From positions 68,992-132,991 of the forward strand of contig JAAHGF010000021.1 in assembly GCA_010672585.1 (NCBI GenBank): a stretch of DNA of 64,000 nt. The letters run 5' to 3'. A program made the position numbers and the translations under genes. The notes under the pieces are model-generated. The model was given only the letters and a program-made list of their open reading frames with translations. It was not told the DNA's origin and ran no database searches. Each line of letters opens with the position of its first letter. Positions within the stretch are counted from its first letter, which is position 1. The DNA comes from Okeania sp. SIO1I7. GTDB taxonomy: Bacteria > Cyanobacteriota > Cyanobacteriia > Cyanobacteriales > Microcoleaceae. Positions 1-9,367 of the stretch are shown here, in pieces.

Positions 1-572
1 AGTCTCTTCCCTTCCCCTAGTCAGAAAAATTCCTACCTTTTCCCTTCTACTATTTACTTGAGAGGGAAAAAATTGCCACTTCTAGTCTCTTCCCTTCCCC
101 TAGTCAGAAAAATTCCTACCTTTTCCCTTCTACTATTTACTTGAGAGGGAAAAAATTGCCACTTCTAGTCTCTTCCCTTCCCCTAGTCAGAAAAATTCCT
201 ACCTTTTCCCCTCTACTATTTACTTGAGAGGGAAAAAATTGCCACTTCTAGTCTCTTCCCTTCCCCTAGTCAGAAAAATTCCTACCTTTTCCCCTCTACT
301 ATTTATCTGAGAGGAAAAAATTTGCTTGCTTGAGTTCTTTGTCTAGGAGAAAATTAGAGAAAATTCCTACCTTTTCCCTTCTACTATTTACTTGAGAGGG
401 AAAAAATTGCCACTTCTAGTCTCTTCCCTTCCCCTAGTCAGAAAAATTCCTACCTTTTCCCCTCTACTATTTATCTGAGAGGAAAAAAATTGCCACTTCT
501 AGTCTCTTCCCTTCCCCTAGTCAGAAAAATTCCTACCTTTTCCCCTCTACTATTTATCTGAGAGGAAAAAAT
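1..572. repeat. 83-bp tandem repeat array, about 7 copies
   Basis: Units begin at 1, 84, 167, 250, 418 and 501 (AGTCTCTTCCCTTCCCC...), giving an exact 83-base period. A degenerate unit lies between 320 and 417, and the array runs off the left edge of the window. Each unit contains a short inverted repeat (CCCCTCT or CCCTTCT, loop ACTATTTA-CTTG/TCTG, then AGAGG) followed by A-runs, so every unit could form a small hairpin. The array abuts the stop codon of the hydrolase gene on the minus strand (573-575) and may act in its 3' region. There is no unique spacer between units, so it is not CRISPR. Confidence 0.95.
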
Positions 573-1790
573 TTACGACCTCAATAGTTTTCCTTCTTTC
601 TTTGAACTAGAGATATGTGGTCTTGAAATCTTTCCCTGAAATATTTTTTCCAAAGCTTCATTTCTGATATTTTCTGACTCCTTTCCCCACTTCCATAAAC
701 TTTCATAGAAAAAGAATGATACTCCCGCAAAATTTCTTTTTCGTACTGCTTCTATTTGTTCCTCTATTATCGTTATGGGAGTAGAATTATTTTTCAAACC
801 AGTCAAAATTCCAATGGCAAAATGAATATTATTTTTAGCTAATTTAACCTCTGTTCGTTCCAACTCATTAATAAAACGTTTCATATCTGAACGATAAACT
901 TGTAAAACAATTTCATCAATCAATTCTTCTCTTTCCCAAGTAAACCAGTCTTGCAAATAAGCAGGTAAAGCAAAATGGAAAGGATTAGGAGATACAGAAA
1001 TAATACAGTCTGGTTTTATCGATTTTATTTCTTCAGAAACTCGCTCCATAAAGTTATTAATTTTATCCGCTCGCCAACGGACCCAAAAAGTTTCTTGATA
1101 ATTGTCAGAAGGGGATAAACCAGGAAGTTCTTTTTCATATAATTTAACTGTAAAATCGTCATAACCAAATTCTGCTGGTAAGCCAAAATGGTCGTCAAAT
1201 TGAATCCCATCTATATCGTATTTAGTTACAATTTCCATGACTAAATCTAAGATAAATTGCTGCACTTCTGGATGAAAAGGATTAAGCCAAACTCGCGGAT
1301 ATTCACCTTCCATTTTTATAGTAGTTCCATCCCGACGTTTAGTTAACCAATTAGGATGTAATTTTGCTAATTCTGAATCTGCTGGTGCCATGAAACCAAA
1401 TTCAAACCAAGGAATAATTGTTAAACCTTTTTGATGTGCTTCAGTAATAATTTCTTGTAAAAAATCTCGCCCTTGTAAACCAGGTGTAGGGTCTAAAGAT
1501 TTGCCAAATACTTGTTGTGCTACTTGACTAGGATATAGAGTATAACCACCTTGCCAAACAGTGGGATATAGTGTGTTGAAGTTGAGTTTTGCTAAACGAT
1601 TTATTGCTGCTGTTGTGGCTGAGTTAGAAAATAAAACATCACTATCAATATTAGTTATCCAAACACCACGAATTTCTGTTTGTTGTGTGGTTTTGCTAAT
1701 TTGATTAGATGCTAATACTAATGTAATTGTGGTAAAAATTGCAATTAGTGTTAGGGCGATGGTTCGGTAAATTGATTTTGATTTAACCAT
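573..1790 (-). CDS. Secreted glycosyl hydrolase-like (GHL10 family) protein
   Basis: This is a 405-residue protein of the GHL10/YngK-like family (PF02638), predicted TIM-barrel glycoside hydrolases that act outside the cytoplasm on an unknown polysaccharide. An N-terminal hydrophobic segment (about 9-28) looks like a signal peptide or anchor. The family start motif RGVWIT is at 41-46, an IPWFE strand at 126-130 and an acidic DGIQFDDHF strand at 194-202, which holds the probable catalytic aspartates. The last dozen residues are K/S-rich and end at the border of the 83-bp array, so the C-terminus may have been altered by the repeat. The ATG at 1790 is supported by the signal peptide following directly. 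The first 15 or so codons and upstream sequence reappear as degenerate copies upstream. Confidence 0.85.
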   Translation of the reverse strand: MVKSKSIYRTIALTLIAIFTTITLVLASNQISKTTQQTEIRGVWITNIDSDVLFSNSATTAAINRLAKLNFNTLYPTVWQGGYTLYPSQVAQQVFGKSLDPTPGLQGRDFLQEIITEAHQKGLTIIPWFEFGFMAPADSELAKLHPNWLTKRRDGTTIKMEGEYPRVWLNPFHPEVQQFILDLVMEIVTKYDIDGIQFDDHFGLPAEFGYDDFTVKLYEKELPGLSPSDNYQETFWVRWRADKINNFMERVSEEIKSIKPDCIISVSPNPFHFALPAYLQDWFTWEREELIDEIVLQVYRSDMKRFINELERTEVKLAKNNIHFAIGILTGLKNNSTPITIIEEQIEAVRKRNFAGVSFFFYESLWKWGKESENIRNEALEKIFQGKISRPHISSSKKEGKLLRS

Positions 1791-2385
1791 GATATTTTGA
1801 TAGATATTGAAATTATTTGTGATTAAGCGATCGCTCAGATTATCAGATTAAATTATCTAAATTTTTCGCGATAATTGAAATTAGGATTAGGTCGATGGTT
1901 CGGCAAATTGATTTTGATTTAATTATAAGATTTTGAGATAGCTTAAATTTGTTGATTGTTGATAAATTGCCAATATCCATAAATTGATAATTGAGGCAAA
2001 TATAAATAGCGCTTTAGTCAAAAACCTAATATTCAATTCTTGAAATTTTGGTGAGAATGAAAATTAGTATTATGGGAATAATTCGGGAAATTGATTTTGG
2101 TTTATACATGAGATTTTAAGAGAAATTAAATTTGTTGATGTTTGAGCGATCGCTAATATCTATAGATTGATAATTGAGCTAAATATAAATAGTGTTATCG
2201 TGAAAAACCTAACACTCAATTCTTGAAATATTGATGAAAGTTGAAATTAGGATTAGGGCAATAATTCAGTAAATTGATTGAGATTTAACCATGAGATTTT
2301 AAGAGAGATTAAAATTGTTGATGTCTGAGCGATCGCTAATATCTATAGATTGATAATTGAGCTAAATATAAATAGCTAAGATTAA
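1745..2385. repeat. Degenerate tandem copies of the hydrolase 5' end
   Basis: A block containing the hydrolase start codon, its first codons and its leader occurs in the gene itself (near 1771), and again near 1907, 2090 and 2273. The last two spacings are exactly 183 bases. The copies share AAATTGATTTTG, a CATGAGATTTT-like start-codon region, AGCGATCGCT and a TAGATTGATAATTGAG tail. None keeps an open frame. The whole 1791-2500 spacer is mostly this material; nothing else is seen in it apart from the Shine-Dalgarno-like AAGAGGG before the next gene. Confidence 0.85.
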
Positions 2386-2500
2386 GGATTAGCATTTGAT
2401 ACTATACTTCTTTTTCACAGTTGTCAATTTCAAATAATTTTTATAAATATGCTTTAGTCCAAAATGATACAATTAAAATTCAAACAAGAGGGTAAATTTT

Positions 2501-3406
2501 ATGGCAAGAAAAACACCAAAGGGAAGAAAACTACCAAGCAAATATCAAGAAGAAGAAAATTATCAGGAAGAGGTGTATCAAAGAGATAACTTAATTTACG
2601 ACCCCGATCAAATTAATATTATTACTCGAGAAATTACAATTAAAGAGTTATTGAGAAAAATAGGTGAAAAATTTATTGATTTAGCCTCTGATTTTCATGG
2701 TTATACCGATATATGGAACGATGCAGTTAAAAGTAGGTTGATTGAATCTATTATTATTAGAATTCCTTTACCAGCTTTCTATGTTGATGGAACTAATGAA
2801 AAGCAATGGTTAGTAGTAGATGGATTACAAAGACTGTCAGCTTTAAAACAATTTATTAATGATAATACTTTATGTTTAACTGGTTTAGAATATCTCGACA
2901 TTGAACTTAATGGTAAAACCTACAAAGAATTAGACCGTAAATATCAACGTCGTATTGAAGAAACCCAGGTTACAGTACATCTAATTGCACCAGGTACACC
3001 AGCTAAAGTTAAGTACAATATTTTTAAACGCATTAATACAGGAGGAGGACTTTTAACTCTTCAAGAAATACGTCATACTCTTAATCCTGGTAAAGCAGTT
3101 AAATTATTAGCTGAACTTGCTAAATATCCAGAATTTACTAATGTTATTCAGATTAGTGAAACAAAAATTAAGCGTATGGAGGATCGGGAATTTGTACTAG
3201 GTGCTTTAGCAGTTATGCTTACATCTACTTCTTATAAAGATTATGCAAGATATAAAAGAGAAGAATTTTTAGATAATGCCATGAAAAAAATTAATAGTTT
3301 ATCTGACTATGAAATAAAACAACTTGCTAATAAATTTAAAAATACCATGATTACCTATCAAAAAATATTTGGCAATCAACTTATTCGTCAATCTAATAAA
3401 GAATGA
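2501..3406 (+). CDS. DUF262-domain protein (ParB/GmrS-like nuclease fold)
   Basis: This is a 301-residue DUF262 protein. A charged, probably flexible N-terminus (1-35) is followed by the family core: SRLIESIIIRIPLP at 78-91 and DGLQRLSAL at 107-115, the equivalent of the DGQQR motif of the ParB/Srx-like fold in GmrSD-type enzymes. DUF262 proteins often act as NTP-dependent nuclease or modification-dependent restriction subunits. The large C-terminal DUF1524 HNH domain of full GmrSD is absent, so activity cannot be assumed. An AAGAGGG ribosome site lies about 10 bases before the ATG. It heads a cluster with the broken ATPase and the 315-residue gene that follow on the same strand, so a defence-type role is plausible but inferred. 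Confidence 0.85.
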   Translation: MARKTPKGRKLPSKYQEEENYQEEVYQRDNLIYDPDQINIITREITIKELLRKIGEKFIDLASDFHGYTDIWNDAVKSRLIESIIIRIPLPAFYVDGTNEKQWLVVDGLQRLSALKQFINDNTLCLTGLEYLDIELNGKTYKELDRKYQRRIEETQVTVHLIAPGTPAKVKYNIFKRINTGGGLLTLQEIRHTLNPGKAVKLLAELAKYPEFTNVIQISETKIKRMEDREFVLGALAVMLTSTSYKDYARYKREEFLDNAMKKINSLSDYEIKQLANKFKNTMITYQKIFGNQLIRQSNKE

Positions 3407-4004
3407 AAATAAAACCATACCTAATCGTAGCTTAGGACATCCAGAAGAAGAATCTCTAATTTTAAGAGAGCAAGTTGAAGCTTGGATGGGAGAAATTAGT
3501 CCTGGTACACGCCTAAAAATAAACCCTAAACAAGATATAGATTTAATCAGTCTTCAATATTATTATGGAGATAGTAATCCTTATCGTTCTACTAATGTCG
3601 GATTTGGAATTAGCTACACTTTACCAATTATTGTGGCAATTCTTTCTTCTCCACCTGGCACTTTAATTCTAATAGAAAATCCCGAAGCACATCTTCATCC
3701 AAAAGGTCAAGCAAAAATGGGAGAATTATTAGCTCTTGCTGCTAATTGTGGAGTACAAATTGTAGTTTAAACTCATAGCGACCATGTTTTAAATGGAATT
3801 AGATTAACAGTTTATAGAGGAAAACTTGACCCTGAAAAAGTTCAATTACACTATTTTGACCGCCGAAAACAAGGAACAGAATTTATCACTGAAGTAATAT
3901 CCCCCCAGATAGACCGGAACGGGCGAATAGATAAATGGCCAGAAGGCTTTTTTGATGAATGGGATAATAGTTTAGAAGCACTTTTGGAACCCAGGGAAGA
4001 ATAA
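3405..4004 (+). pseudogene. DUF3696-type AAA ATPase, 5'-truncated and with a nonsense codon
   Basis: One frame encodes the C-terminal half of an ABC/SMC-like AAA ATPase of the DUF3696 type. It has a signature-like region (NVGFGISYTLPII), Walker B (TLILIENPEAHLHP) and the H-loop region (THSDHVLNGIR). A TAA at 3768-3770 falls between QIVV and THSDHVLNGIR, where relatives normally have glutamate, so GAA to TAA is the simplest explanation. The frame then stays open to a natural stop at 4002-4004, two bases before the next ATG. The Walker A half is missing altogether: homology starts around LGHPEEES, just after the DUF262 stop, as if an internal deletion joined the two genes. An ATG at 3369 inside DUF262 would open the frame but has no family support. 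Confidence 0.85.
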
Positions 4005-4006
4005 AT

Positions 4007-4954
4007 ATGGATTTAGAAATGGTGCTTAATGAACTTTCCCTAGAGACTCCTGTTGCTGATACTTCCACAGCGCTAAAATTAATGTCAGAGTTAATTCAAA
4101 CTTTAATCCAAGCAAAGAAATTAGGAGTAAAAATACTTCGGACTGACAGAGACCTTAACTATATAGAACTTGCTCCTAATTATCCTATAGCAAGTTGGCG
4201 TAACGACCGGGAAGTAGACAGAGAGGAGCGTAGATTTTTTCGCTCTCTTATCACTAAAGTTCCTCTTTGGAGTGATGTTGCTGAAGAAATTAAAAGTAAA
4301 TTTGATTTGTCTGAAGTTTGGCATCAAGGAAAATTAGCAGAAGGTATTCGTTTTGCTTTAATTAGTGATTCTCTTGCGGTTAGTTTATTATCCAAACCCC
4401 AATGGGATACAGATTTTTTGGAACTTCAGATAACAGAATTAGACAAAAATGAACAGTTAACTGACTACTCGGAAGAAATTGTTCATGCTAGTCGAAGTAG
4501 TCATGTAAAACAACATACCGAATGGATTAAAAACCGCATCCAAAATATACTTTTTGGTAGACAAGTTGACGGACAAATACTTTGGGAGCGTAGAGAGGAA
4601 TTTTTTCCTGGTTTAATATTCTGTGAACAGGTTAGTCAGCAATTACAACATCTGAATATTGGTAACCCTATTTTACAGCAGGTAAAGAAACGATTATTTG
4701 AACTAGAACAATACTGTAAAACTTGGAAAACTGGAGCTTTTAATAAAAACCTCCTCCCTAGCAAAACAACTCCAGAAAGTGACTCAAGAATTCAACAGTT
4801 TAGACAAGAACTAACTATTAAATGTCCTGATGGTAAAAAACTTCTTTTTAGTTGGCATCTCCGCATGACTCCTGGTGCTTGGCGACTTTATTTTTCCGAA
4901 GAATTAGGACCTGGAAAAATCATCATTGGTTATATAGGTCTTAAGCTAAAATAG
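4007..4954 (+). CDS. Uncharacterised protein, third gene of the DUF262/ATPase cluster
   Basis: This is a 315-residue protein with no domain I can name with confidence. It is mostly helical and charged. The C-terminal 40 residues form the only distinctive part: FSWHLRMTPGAWRLYF followed by IIIGYIGLKL, a pattern reminiscent of RelE-like beta-sheet ends (a histidine/arginine strand, then a YIG strand). It starts two bases after the ATPase frame ends and on the same strand, so it was probably translated with it; the upstream AGGGAAGAATAA may serve as ribosome site. The gene itself is intact. With the ATPase broken, its role is uncertain; an effector or specificity subunit of a defence-type locus is a guess from context only. 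Confidence 0.65.
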   Translation: MDLEMVLNELSLETPVADTSTALKLMSELIQTLIQAKKLGVKILRTDRDLNYIELAPNYPIASWRNDREVDREERRFFRSLITKVPLWSDVAEEIKSKFDLSEVWHQGKLAEGIRFALISDSLAVSLLSKPQWDTDFLELQITELDKNEQLTDYSEEIVHASRSSHVKQHTEWIKNRIQNILFGRQVDGQILWERREEFFPGLIFCEQVSQQLQHLNIGNPILQQVKKRLFELEQYCKTWKTGAFNKNLLPSKTTPESDSRIQQFRQELTIKCPDGKKLLFSWHLRMTPGAWRLYFSEELGPGKIIIGYIGLKLK

Positions 4955-5134
4955 ATAAGCAGTCAGCTATCAACTATCAGCTATTAACTTATTATCTTAG
5001 AAAGAGAATTCAAAATTATGTTTGGGTAGTATTCCGCACCGAAAGAAAAAGGTAACAAGCTAACTTTAGTAAGTCCTGTACGTTCATACATCTGTTTGCG
5101 TAGCATGACAAACGGAAATGCTAAATGCTAATAG

Positions 5135-5160
5135 CTGTTTGCGCAGCATTCCGCAGTAAA
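5135..5160. repeat. Small dispersed repeat (CTGTTTGCGCAGCATTCCGC)
   Basis: A short repeat of about 26 bases recurs, with small changes, near 17580-17606, 22880-22905, 53404-53430, 62017-62042, 62306-62328 and 62558-62580. A related, diverged copy lies at 5090-5125. It is usually next to other repeats or at gene ends. It behaves like the very small mobile repeats known from Nostoc-type genomes; no function is visible. Confidence 0.7.
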
Positions 5161-5223
5161 TATTTACTAAAATAGTGACAATATTTTTGATAGTTAAATC
5201 CATATAGATATTAACCAAACTCC

Positions 5224-5415
5224 ATGAGTAAAAATTCTAATTTTCCAATTCCCCAATTTTCTTACATTTGTGGCATTCTCACAATTATAACTCTATTAAT
5301 ATGGCTCCTCAGAGGCTTAAAAATTCTGGCATTTTTACCAGGAGGAGTGCTTTTGTTTCTAATTTTCTTATCCATAACAACTGGTGTAATTAGCCTCTTA
5401 CAAAGACCACATTAA
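5224..5415 (+). CDS. Small two-helix membrane protein
   Basis: This is a 63-residue protein with two hydrophobic segments (about 12-30 and 33-57), separated by a short RGLKILAFLPGG turn, and a short basic C-terminus. I do not recognise a family. The composition, the clean ATG start and its position just before a repeat block make it likely to be real. The spacer before it (4955-5223) contains TCAGCTATCAGCTATTA-type short repeats and two copies of the small dispersed repeat. There is no obvious operon partner. Confidence 0.55.
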   Translation: MSKNSNFPIPQFSYICGILTIITLLIWLLRGLKILAFLPGGVLLFLIFLSITTGVISLLQRPH

Positions 5416-5471
5416 TTCAGACTTTTTTTGCCATTTTTTCTAATACTTTTTCCTCCTTCTATAACTTACCA

Positions 5472-5741
5472 AATAATTAAGATTTAAAGCCTCTCCTTTA
5501 AAGGAGAAACAAGCGGTCGTTTGCTTTTGCTTCGCAAAACTGGCGTAACGCAACGCTGACGCGTTTCGCGTCAGCGGAACGGAGTTCTCTCTTCGCAGCT
5601 TCCCGTAGGAGAGGATGGCGAGGTTTCGGAGCCATACCCAATCGACCAAGAGAAGAAAAATTTTTCATGATTAGTCAATCCTCTTTTTTTCAAGGAGAGG
5701 TAATTGTTAATTATTAATTATTAATTATTAATTATTAATTA
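5472..5741. repeat. R1 dispersed repeat, long form with nested GC-rich core
   Basis: This is one of about 14 full or partial copies of repeat family R1. It starts with AATTAAGATTTAAAGCCTCT, a CCTTTAAAGG palindrome and AAGCGGTCG. A nested GC-rich module follows (TTTTGCTTCGCAAAACTGGC... TCGCGTCAGCGGAACGG ... CGATTGGGTATGGCTCCGAA when read on the minus strand). It ends with CAAGGAGAGGTAATTG and TTAATTA iterations. It ends directly on the 3' end of the YihY/BrkB gene. Confidence 0.9.
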
Positions 5742-6866
5742 TTGAAGACTTCTGACTTCATTATCCCTTGCCATTGCCTCCCCTACTGTTACATTTAATT
5801 GTGCCCCAATTAATACCACCAATGAACTAATATATAACCACAACAATAAAATAATAAAAGTACCAATAGTTCCATAAGTTCGGTTATAGTTGCCAAAATG
5901 AAAAACATATAAACGAAATAAATTAGAAGCTCCTGCCCACATTAATGCTGATATAATTGCACCAGGCATAATAGGTGTGCCTTTTCGTCTACGACTCGGA
6001 CCAAAACGATAAACAAAAGCAAAAGCTGTAGAAACTATTCCTAAAGTAATCGGCCATCTTAATTGACCCCAAGTTTCTAATAATTGTGACTTCAATACAC
6101 AATTATCAACTGGTTCTTGAAATAAACAACTAGCAACCTGGTCAGGGGGACAATTTGGTAGAGTTTCTAGTAAACAACTTTGCCGAGCAATCATGTCTAC
6201 AATTAAGTCACTAACTAATACTAATCCAGAGGCAATAATTAATAGTATGAGAGTACCAATAGTTAGCCCTAAAGAAACTAACTTTGCTTTCCAAAAAGGT
6301 CGTTTTTTCTCAACAGGAACTTGATGAATTTCATCGAGAGCTGCCATCCCAGAACTCAGTACGCTAGAAAATATCCATATTGAGCCAATAAAACTGAAAG
6401 AAAATATTTCTCTGTTGGGGGTTTTCAGAATTTCATCAACAGCACTGCTAATTAAAAATCTTACTTGATTAGGTACTATATCTGTTAGTAAAGTACCCAT
6501 TTGTAATAGAGGCGATCGCAAAGATTCAAATAATCCAATTGCTGAAATTATTGTTAATAATCCCGGAAATAAAGCGAGCATAGCATTATAGGCCATCTCG
6601 GCTGATAAACCTGATAATCTACTTTTGCCAGCACAAATACATACTTCTTTAATAGTATTAAAGTTTAGATGTAGGATGAACTGAAAAAAGCGAATTATTC
6701 GCTTCAGTATATGCTTGACGATTGTTTTTAATATCGTCAATATTATGCCATAACCACGTTGAGCAATTGGAGTTAATAAGTTTAAAAATCGCTGTCTATT
6801 GGAGTGATTTAAAACCTCTCGCAATGTGGCAGAATTAAAATGACGTAAAAAATGGAGAAAGCTCAT
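5739..6866 (-). CDS. YihY/BrkB family inner-membrane protein
   Basis: This is a 375-residue YihY/virulence factor BrkB family protein. The family hallmark is present after about residue 85: AEMAYNAMLALFPGLLTIISAIGLF. Further membrane segments follow (IFSFSFIGSIWIFSSVLSSG, LGLTIGTLILLIIASGLVLV, a later pair around 290-345), for about six in total. The N-terminal 70 residues are an amphipathic, basic extension longer than in the core family. A cysteine-rich loop (SCLLETLPNCPPDQVASC) lies between helices. The physiological role is unknown; the old ribonuclease BN assignment is wrong for this family. No operon partner is visible, and the 3' end is bordered by an R1 repeat. Confidence 0.88.
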   Translation of the reverse strand: MSFLHFLRHFNSATLREVLNHSNRQRFLNLLTPIAQRGYGIILTILKTIVKHILKRIIRFFQFILHLNFNTIKEVCICAGKSRLSGLSAEMAYNAMLALFPGLLTIISAIGLFESLRSPLLQMGTLLTDIVPNQVRFLISSAVDEILKTPNREIFSFSFIGSIWIFSSVLSSGMAALDEIHQVPVEKKRPFWKAKLVSLGLTIGTLILLIIASGLVLVSDLIVDMIARQSCLLETLPNCPPDQVASCLFQEPVDNCVLKSQLLETWGQLRWPITLGIVSTAFAFVYRFGPSRRRKGTPIMPGAIISALMWAGASNLFRLYVFHFGNYNRTYGTIGTFIILLLWLYISSLVVLIGAQLNVTVGEAMARDNEVRSLQ

Positions 6867-8174
6867 AGGGCTTTTAGGACAAAAAGATTATCTGAGTTAC
6901 TTTTAGTAGAGAATAGTTTGTCAACTAACAAAAACTTCAAAACAACAATTTTAAATTTATAACTTTCGGAAAATGTACTTAAGATAAATTACTTTATTTA
7001 GGGCAAAAATCAAAATTAAATAGTAATCTATTATAGAAAAAAATTGCTAAAAGAAATAAACATGAAAGTCGTACAGAAACCAAATTTTTCCAATCCAGGC
7101 ATCAAAAATCTATAATTCCATAATGTATCATAGCAATTGGAACAAGTGATTTTACAAAAATATTTTTCTAGGGAATAGATATTTTTAGAAACTTATACCA
7201 ATTTCATAAAATATTGCTACAGTCACAACATAGGAAATAGGGAACATTTAACTGGGAATACAGAAAGAAAAACATAATAAAAAAGAGGGGAAAAAGGTTT
7301 GATTTTTAGATTCTATGGGATTGATATTTTTTTATTGTAGAAATAAATCACAAATTAAGATGTAAGATGTAACTACCTTTTTTGAATTTGGTATTATTGA
7401 TTTAAATAAGATCGACTCCTCCTTTAATGTAATGTAAAAGTAAAAAGTATGTTCCTAGATTTATCTCTATAAGCTTAAAATTAAGAGATTCTGCTTAATA
7501 ATGATAATTTTAGTAGAGTACAGTAAATGCAATTTCGTTACTGGTAAATTTGAATATAAATTTGACCAAAAAGATCGTGTCTCAAGCTCCCACTTTGAAG
7601 GGAATAAAAAAGAAATTTCTGCTTCTTCAAAGCTTCCCTATTGTAGAAAGTACTGATAAAGCAGTTCCTCTGACAGGAGGCTAACTAATAACTGATAACT
7701 GAATTGACCTTCAGTTATTGCTAATTTAAATGGCTATTTTGTTTTCCAATACCAATCATCTATGCATTAAAACAACACACTAATAAATTTTATTTTTATA
7801 TTAGTTGAAGTCAAAGTTATAGCACTACGTCTTTTGAGATTTAACAATAAATTTTAGCTTTCATATGAAATATAAAAAAGAATACTACTAATAATTTGCC
7901 TGCTTAAAAGGCTTTATCTAGAAATGTCGATTTGACTAAAAACAAATAGGGTTTAATTATAAATCAATGATAGGCTATTTCTACTGATTTGATCCTCCTG
8001 TAAGTCGCCCAACCAACGCCTCCCCTACCTGAGTTCTTGAAACAGCCTAATTATTTGTAGCAAAAATTTTAGTATTTCATATAAGGGAGCATCAAATAGT
8101 GGTGCGAACCCGCGGGGTGCGGGAATGCGGACTCGGTTTTAGGGAACAAGGATACAAAGGAATGTCAAGACCAT
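6867..8174. other. Long AT-rich spacer, no gene seen
   Basis: I find no convincing reading frame, tRNA or classical terminator in this 1.3-kb spacer. It holds AT-rich unique sequence, a short GC-rich patch near 8100-8140 (GCGAACCCGCGGGGTGCGGG) related to dispersed repeats elsewhere in the window, and fragments such as AACTAATAACTGATAACTG. Confidence 0.6.
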
Positions 8175-8443
8175 AATTTGTGTAGCGCTATAGTATTTCC
8201 CTATTTCCTTTCAGTATCTACTGTCCTAAACTATAATTCTGTTGGATAGTTTAAAATTGCCAAGACAACCTTCGCGGGAAAATCACCCGAATTTGTGTAG
8301 CGCTATAGTATTTCTATTGATATAGTTTAAAATTGCCAAGACAACCTTCGCGGGAAAATCACCCGAATTTGTGTAGCGCTATAGTATTTCTATTGATATA
8401 GTTTAAAATTGCCAAGACAACCTTCGCGGGAAAATCACCCGAT
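8175..8443. repeat. 76-bp tandem repeats with internal hairpin upstream of coiled-coil gene
   Basis: Three units start at 8246, 8322 and 8398 (ATAGTTTAAAATTGCCAAGA...), spaced exactly 76 bases, the last one partial. A fourth fragment (TTTGTGTAGCGCTATAGTAT) lies at about 8176-8200. Each unit contains CGGG-AAAATCA-CCCG, a small hairpin, and the palindromic core TAGCGCTA. The array ends 31 bases before the ATG of the next gene, so it forms its promoter or leader region. Confidence 0.9.
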
Positions 8444-8474
8444 GAGATGAACACTCTATAATCTAAAATATGAT

Positions 8475-9098
8475 ATGACTCAGGACATAACCCCGTGGTT
8501 AAATGAAATTAAAGCTCTTCAAGAGAAAATAGTAACACTTCAAACAGAATTAAATGCAACCCAGGATAGTGCCTCTAAGTGGCGTCAACTCTACAATACT
8601 GAAGCTCAACAACGACGAAATGAAACTCAACTGGCTCAAGAAATTATTCAGACTTTAAAGGCCCAGGTTCAGAGATTACAAGGTTTTCCATCTGTTGAAG
8701 GAAGTATAGATAAAAGTGCAACAACTATTGAACAGCAAATCGAAAATTTACAAACTTTAGCTGAACTTAAGGCCAAAATAATTGAAGTAGTCCAAGAACG
8801 CGACCGTGCTTTTGTACAAGTCCAAAAATTAACTGAAGCCCTAGAACAAGAGCAAGTCAATCATACAAATACTCGTACCAGTTTAACAAATGCTTTGGCA
8901 GATGCAGTAGATATTCTGGCCAAAGCAAAAGCCAGCAAACAACAAAAATCGGAAATTACTCCTGATATTCAGCCAAAAACAGAAACCAATATTCAAGCTC
9001 AAAATCAAATCCAGCTAGAGGAAAGCTTCTCTCCCAATGCTGCTAAGTTGTCGCCCAATGACAAGCCATTGCCCCGCTTACCCAGTAGTAAAGATTAG
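8475..9098 (+). CDS. Coiled-coil protein of unknown function
   Basis: This is a 207-residue, almost entirely helical protein. Heptad-rich stretches cover about 5-75 and 80-150 (for example TLKAQVQRLQ and AELKAKIIEVVQERDRA), followed by a polar, proline-containing tail (KLSPNDKPLPRLPSSKD). It has no membrane segment or catalytic motif. Relatives of this layout occur as conserved hypothetical proteins in cyanobacteria. The ATG lies just after the 76-bp hairpin array, which may affect expression. No operon partner follows; the 269-base spacer to thrC contains only short GCTGA-type repeats. Confidence 0.7.
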   Translation: MTQDITPWLNEIKALQEKIVTLQTELNATQDSASKWRQLYNTEAQQRRNETQLAQEIIQTLKAQVQRLQGFPSVEGSIDKSATTIEQQIENLQTLAELKAKIIEVVQERDRAFVQVQKLTEALEQEQVNHTNTRTSLTNALADAVDILAKAKASKQQKSEITPDIQPKTETNIQAQNQIQLEESFSPNAAKLSPNDKPLPRLPSSKD

Positions 9099-9367
9099 AG
9101 AGAAAAGCTCCAAAGTAGAACCAAAAATATTTTCCTTCCTTCTCCCTTCCGCCTCCCTTTAACTAACTATCAGCTTTTAGCATTTGGGTATCGGAATGCG
9201 GAGCTAACAGCTAGCCTCCTGCAGAGAAACTACGTTAACAGCTTTTAGCAGCTCTGGTTAAAATCCCACTATTGCACCGAATTGTTGAGGAGGGGTTGAA
9301 ATCCCCTTCTGGCATCTTCAAAAAAATAATCTTGCTGACTGCTGAGTGCTGAATGCTGACCGCTTCT

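Noticed and set aside
1-572. Regular repeats resembling a CRISPR array
   Set aside because: The 83-bp units are directly contiguous and have no unique spacers; no cas genes are near.
3768-3770. Programmed recoding of TAA to glutamate
   Set aside because: TAA is a normal stop codon for many intact genes here, and the same gene has also lost its N-terminal half, so decay is simpler.
5440-5649. 69-residue minus-strand frame (and similar frames at 48537 and 52814-53133)
   Set aside because: These are translations of the GC-rich core of R1 repeats, recurring with each copy and lacking start signals.
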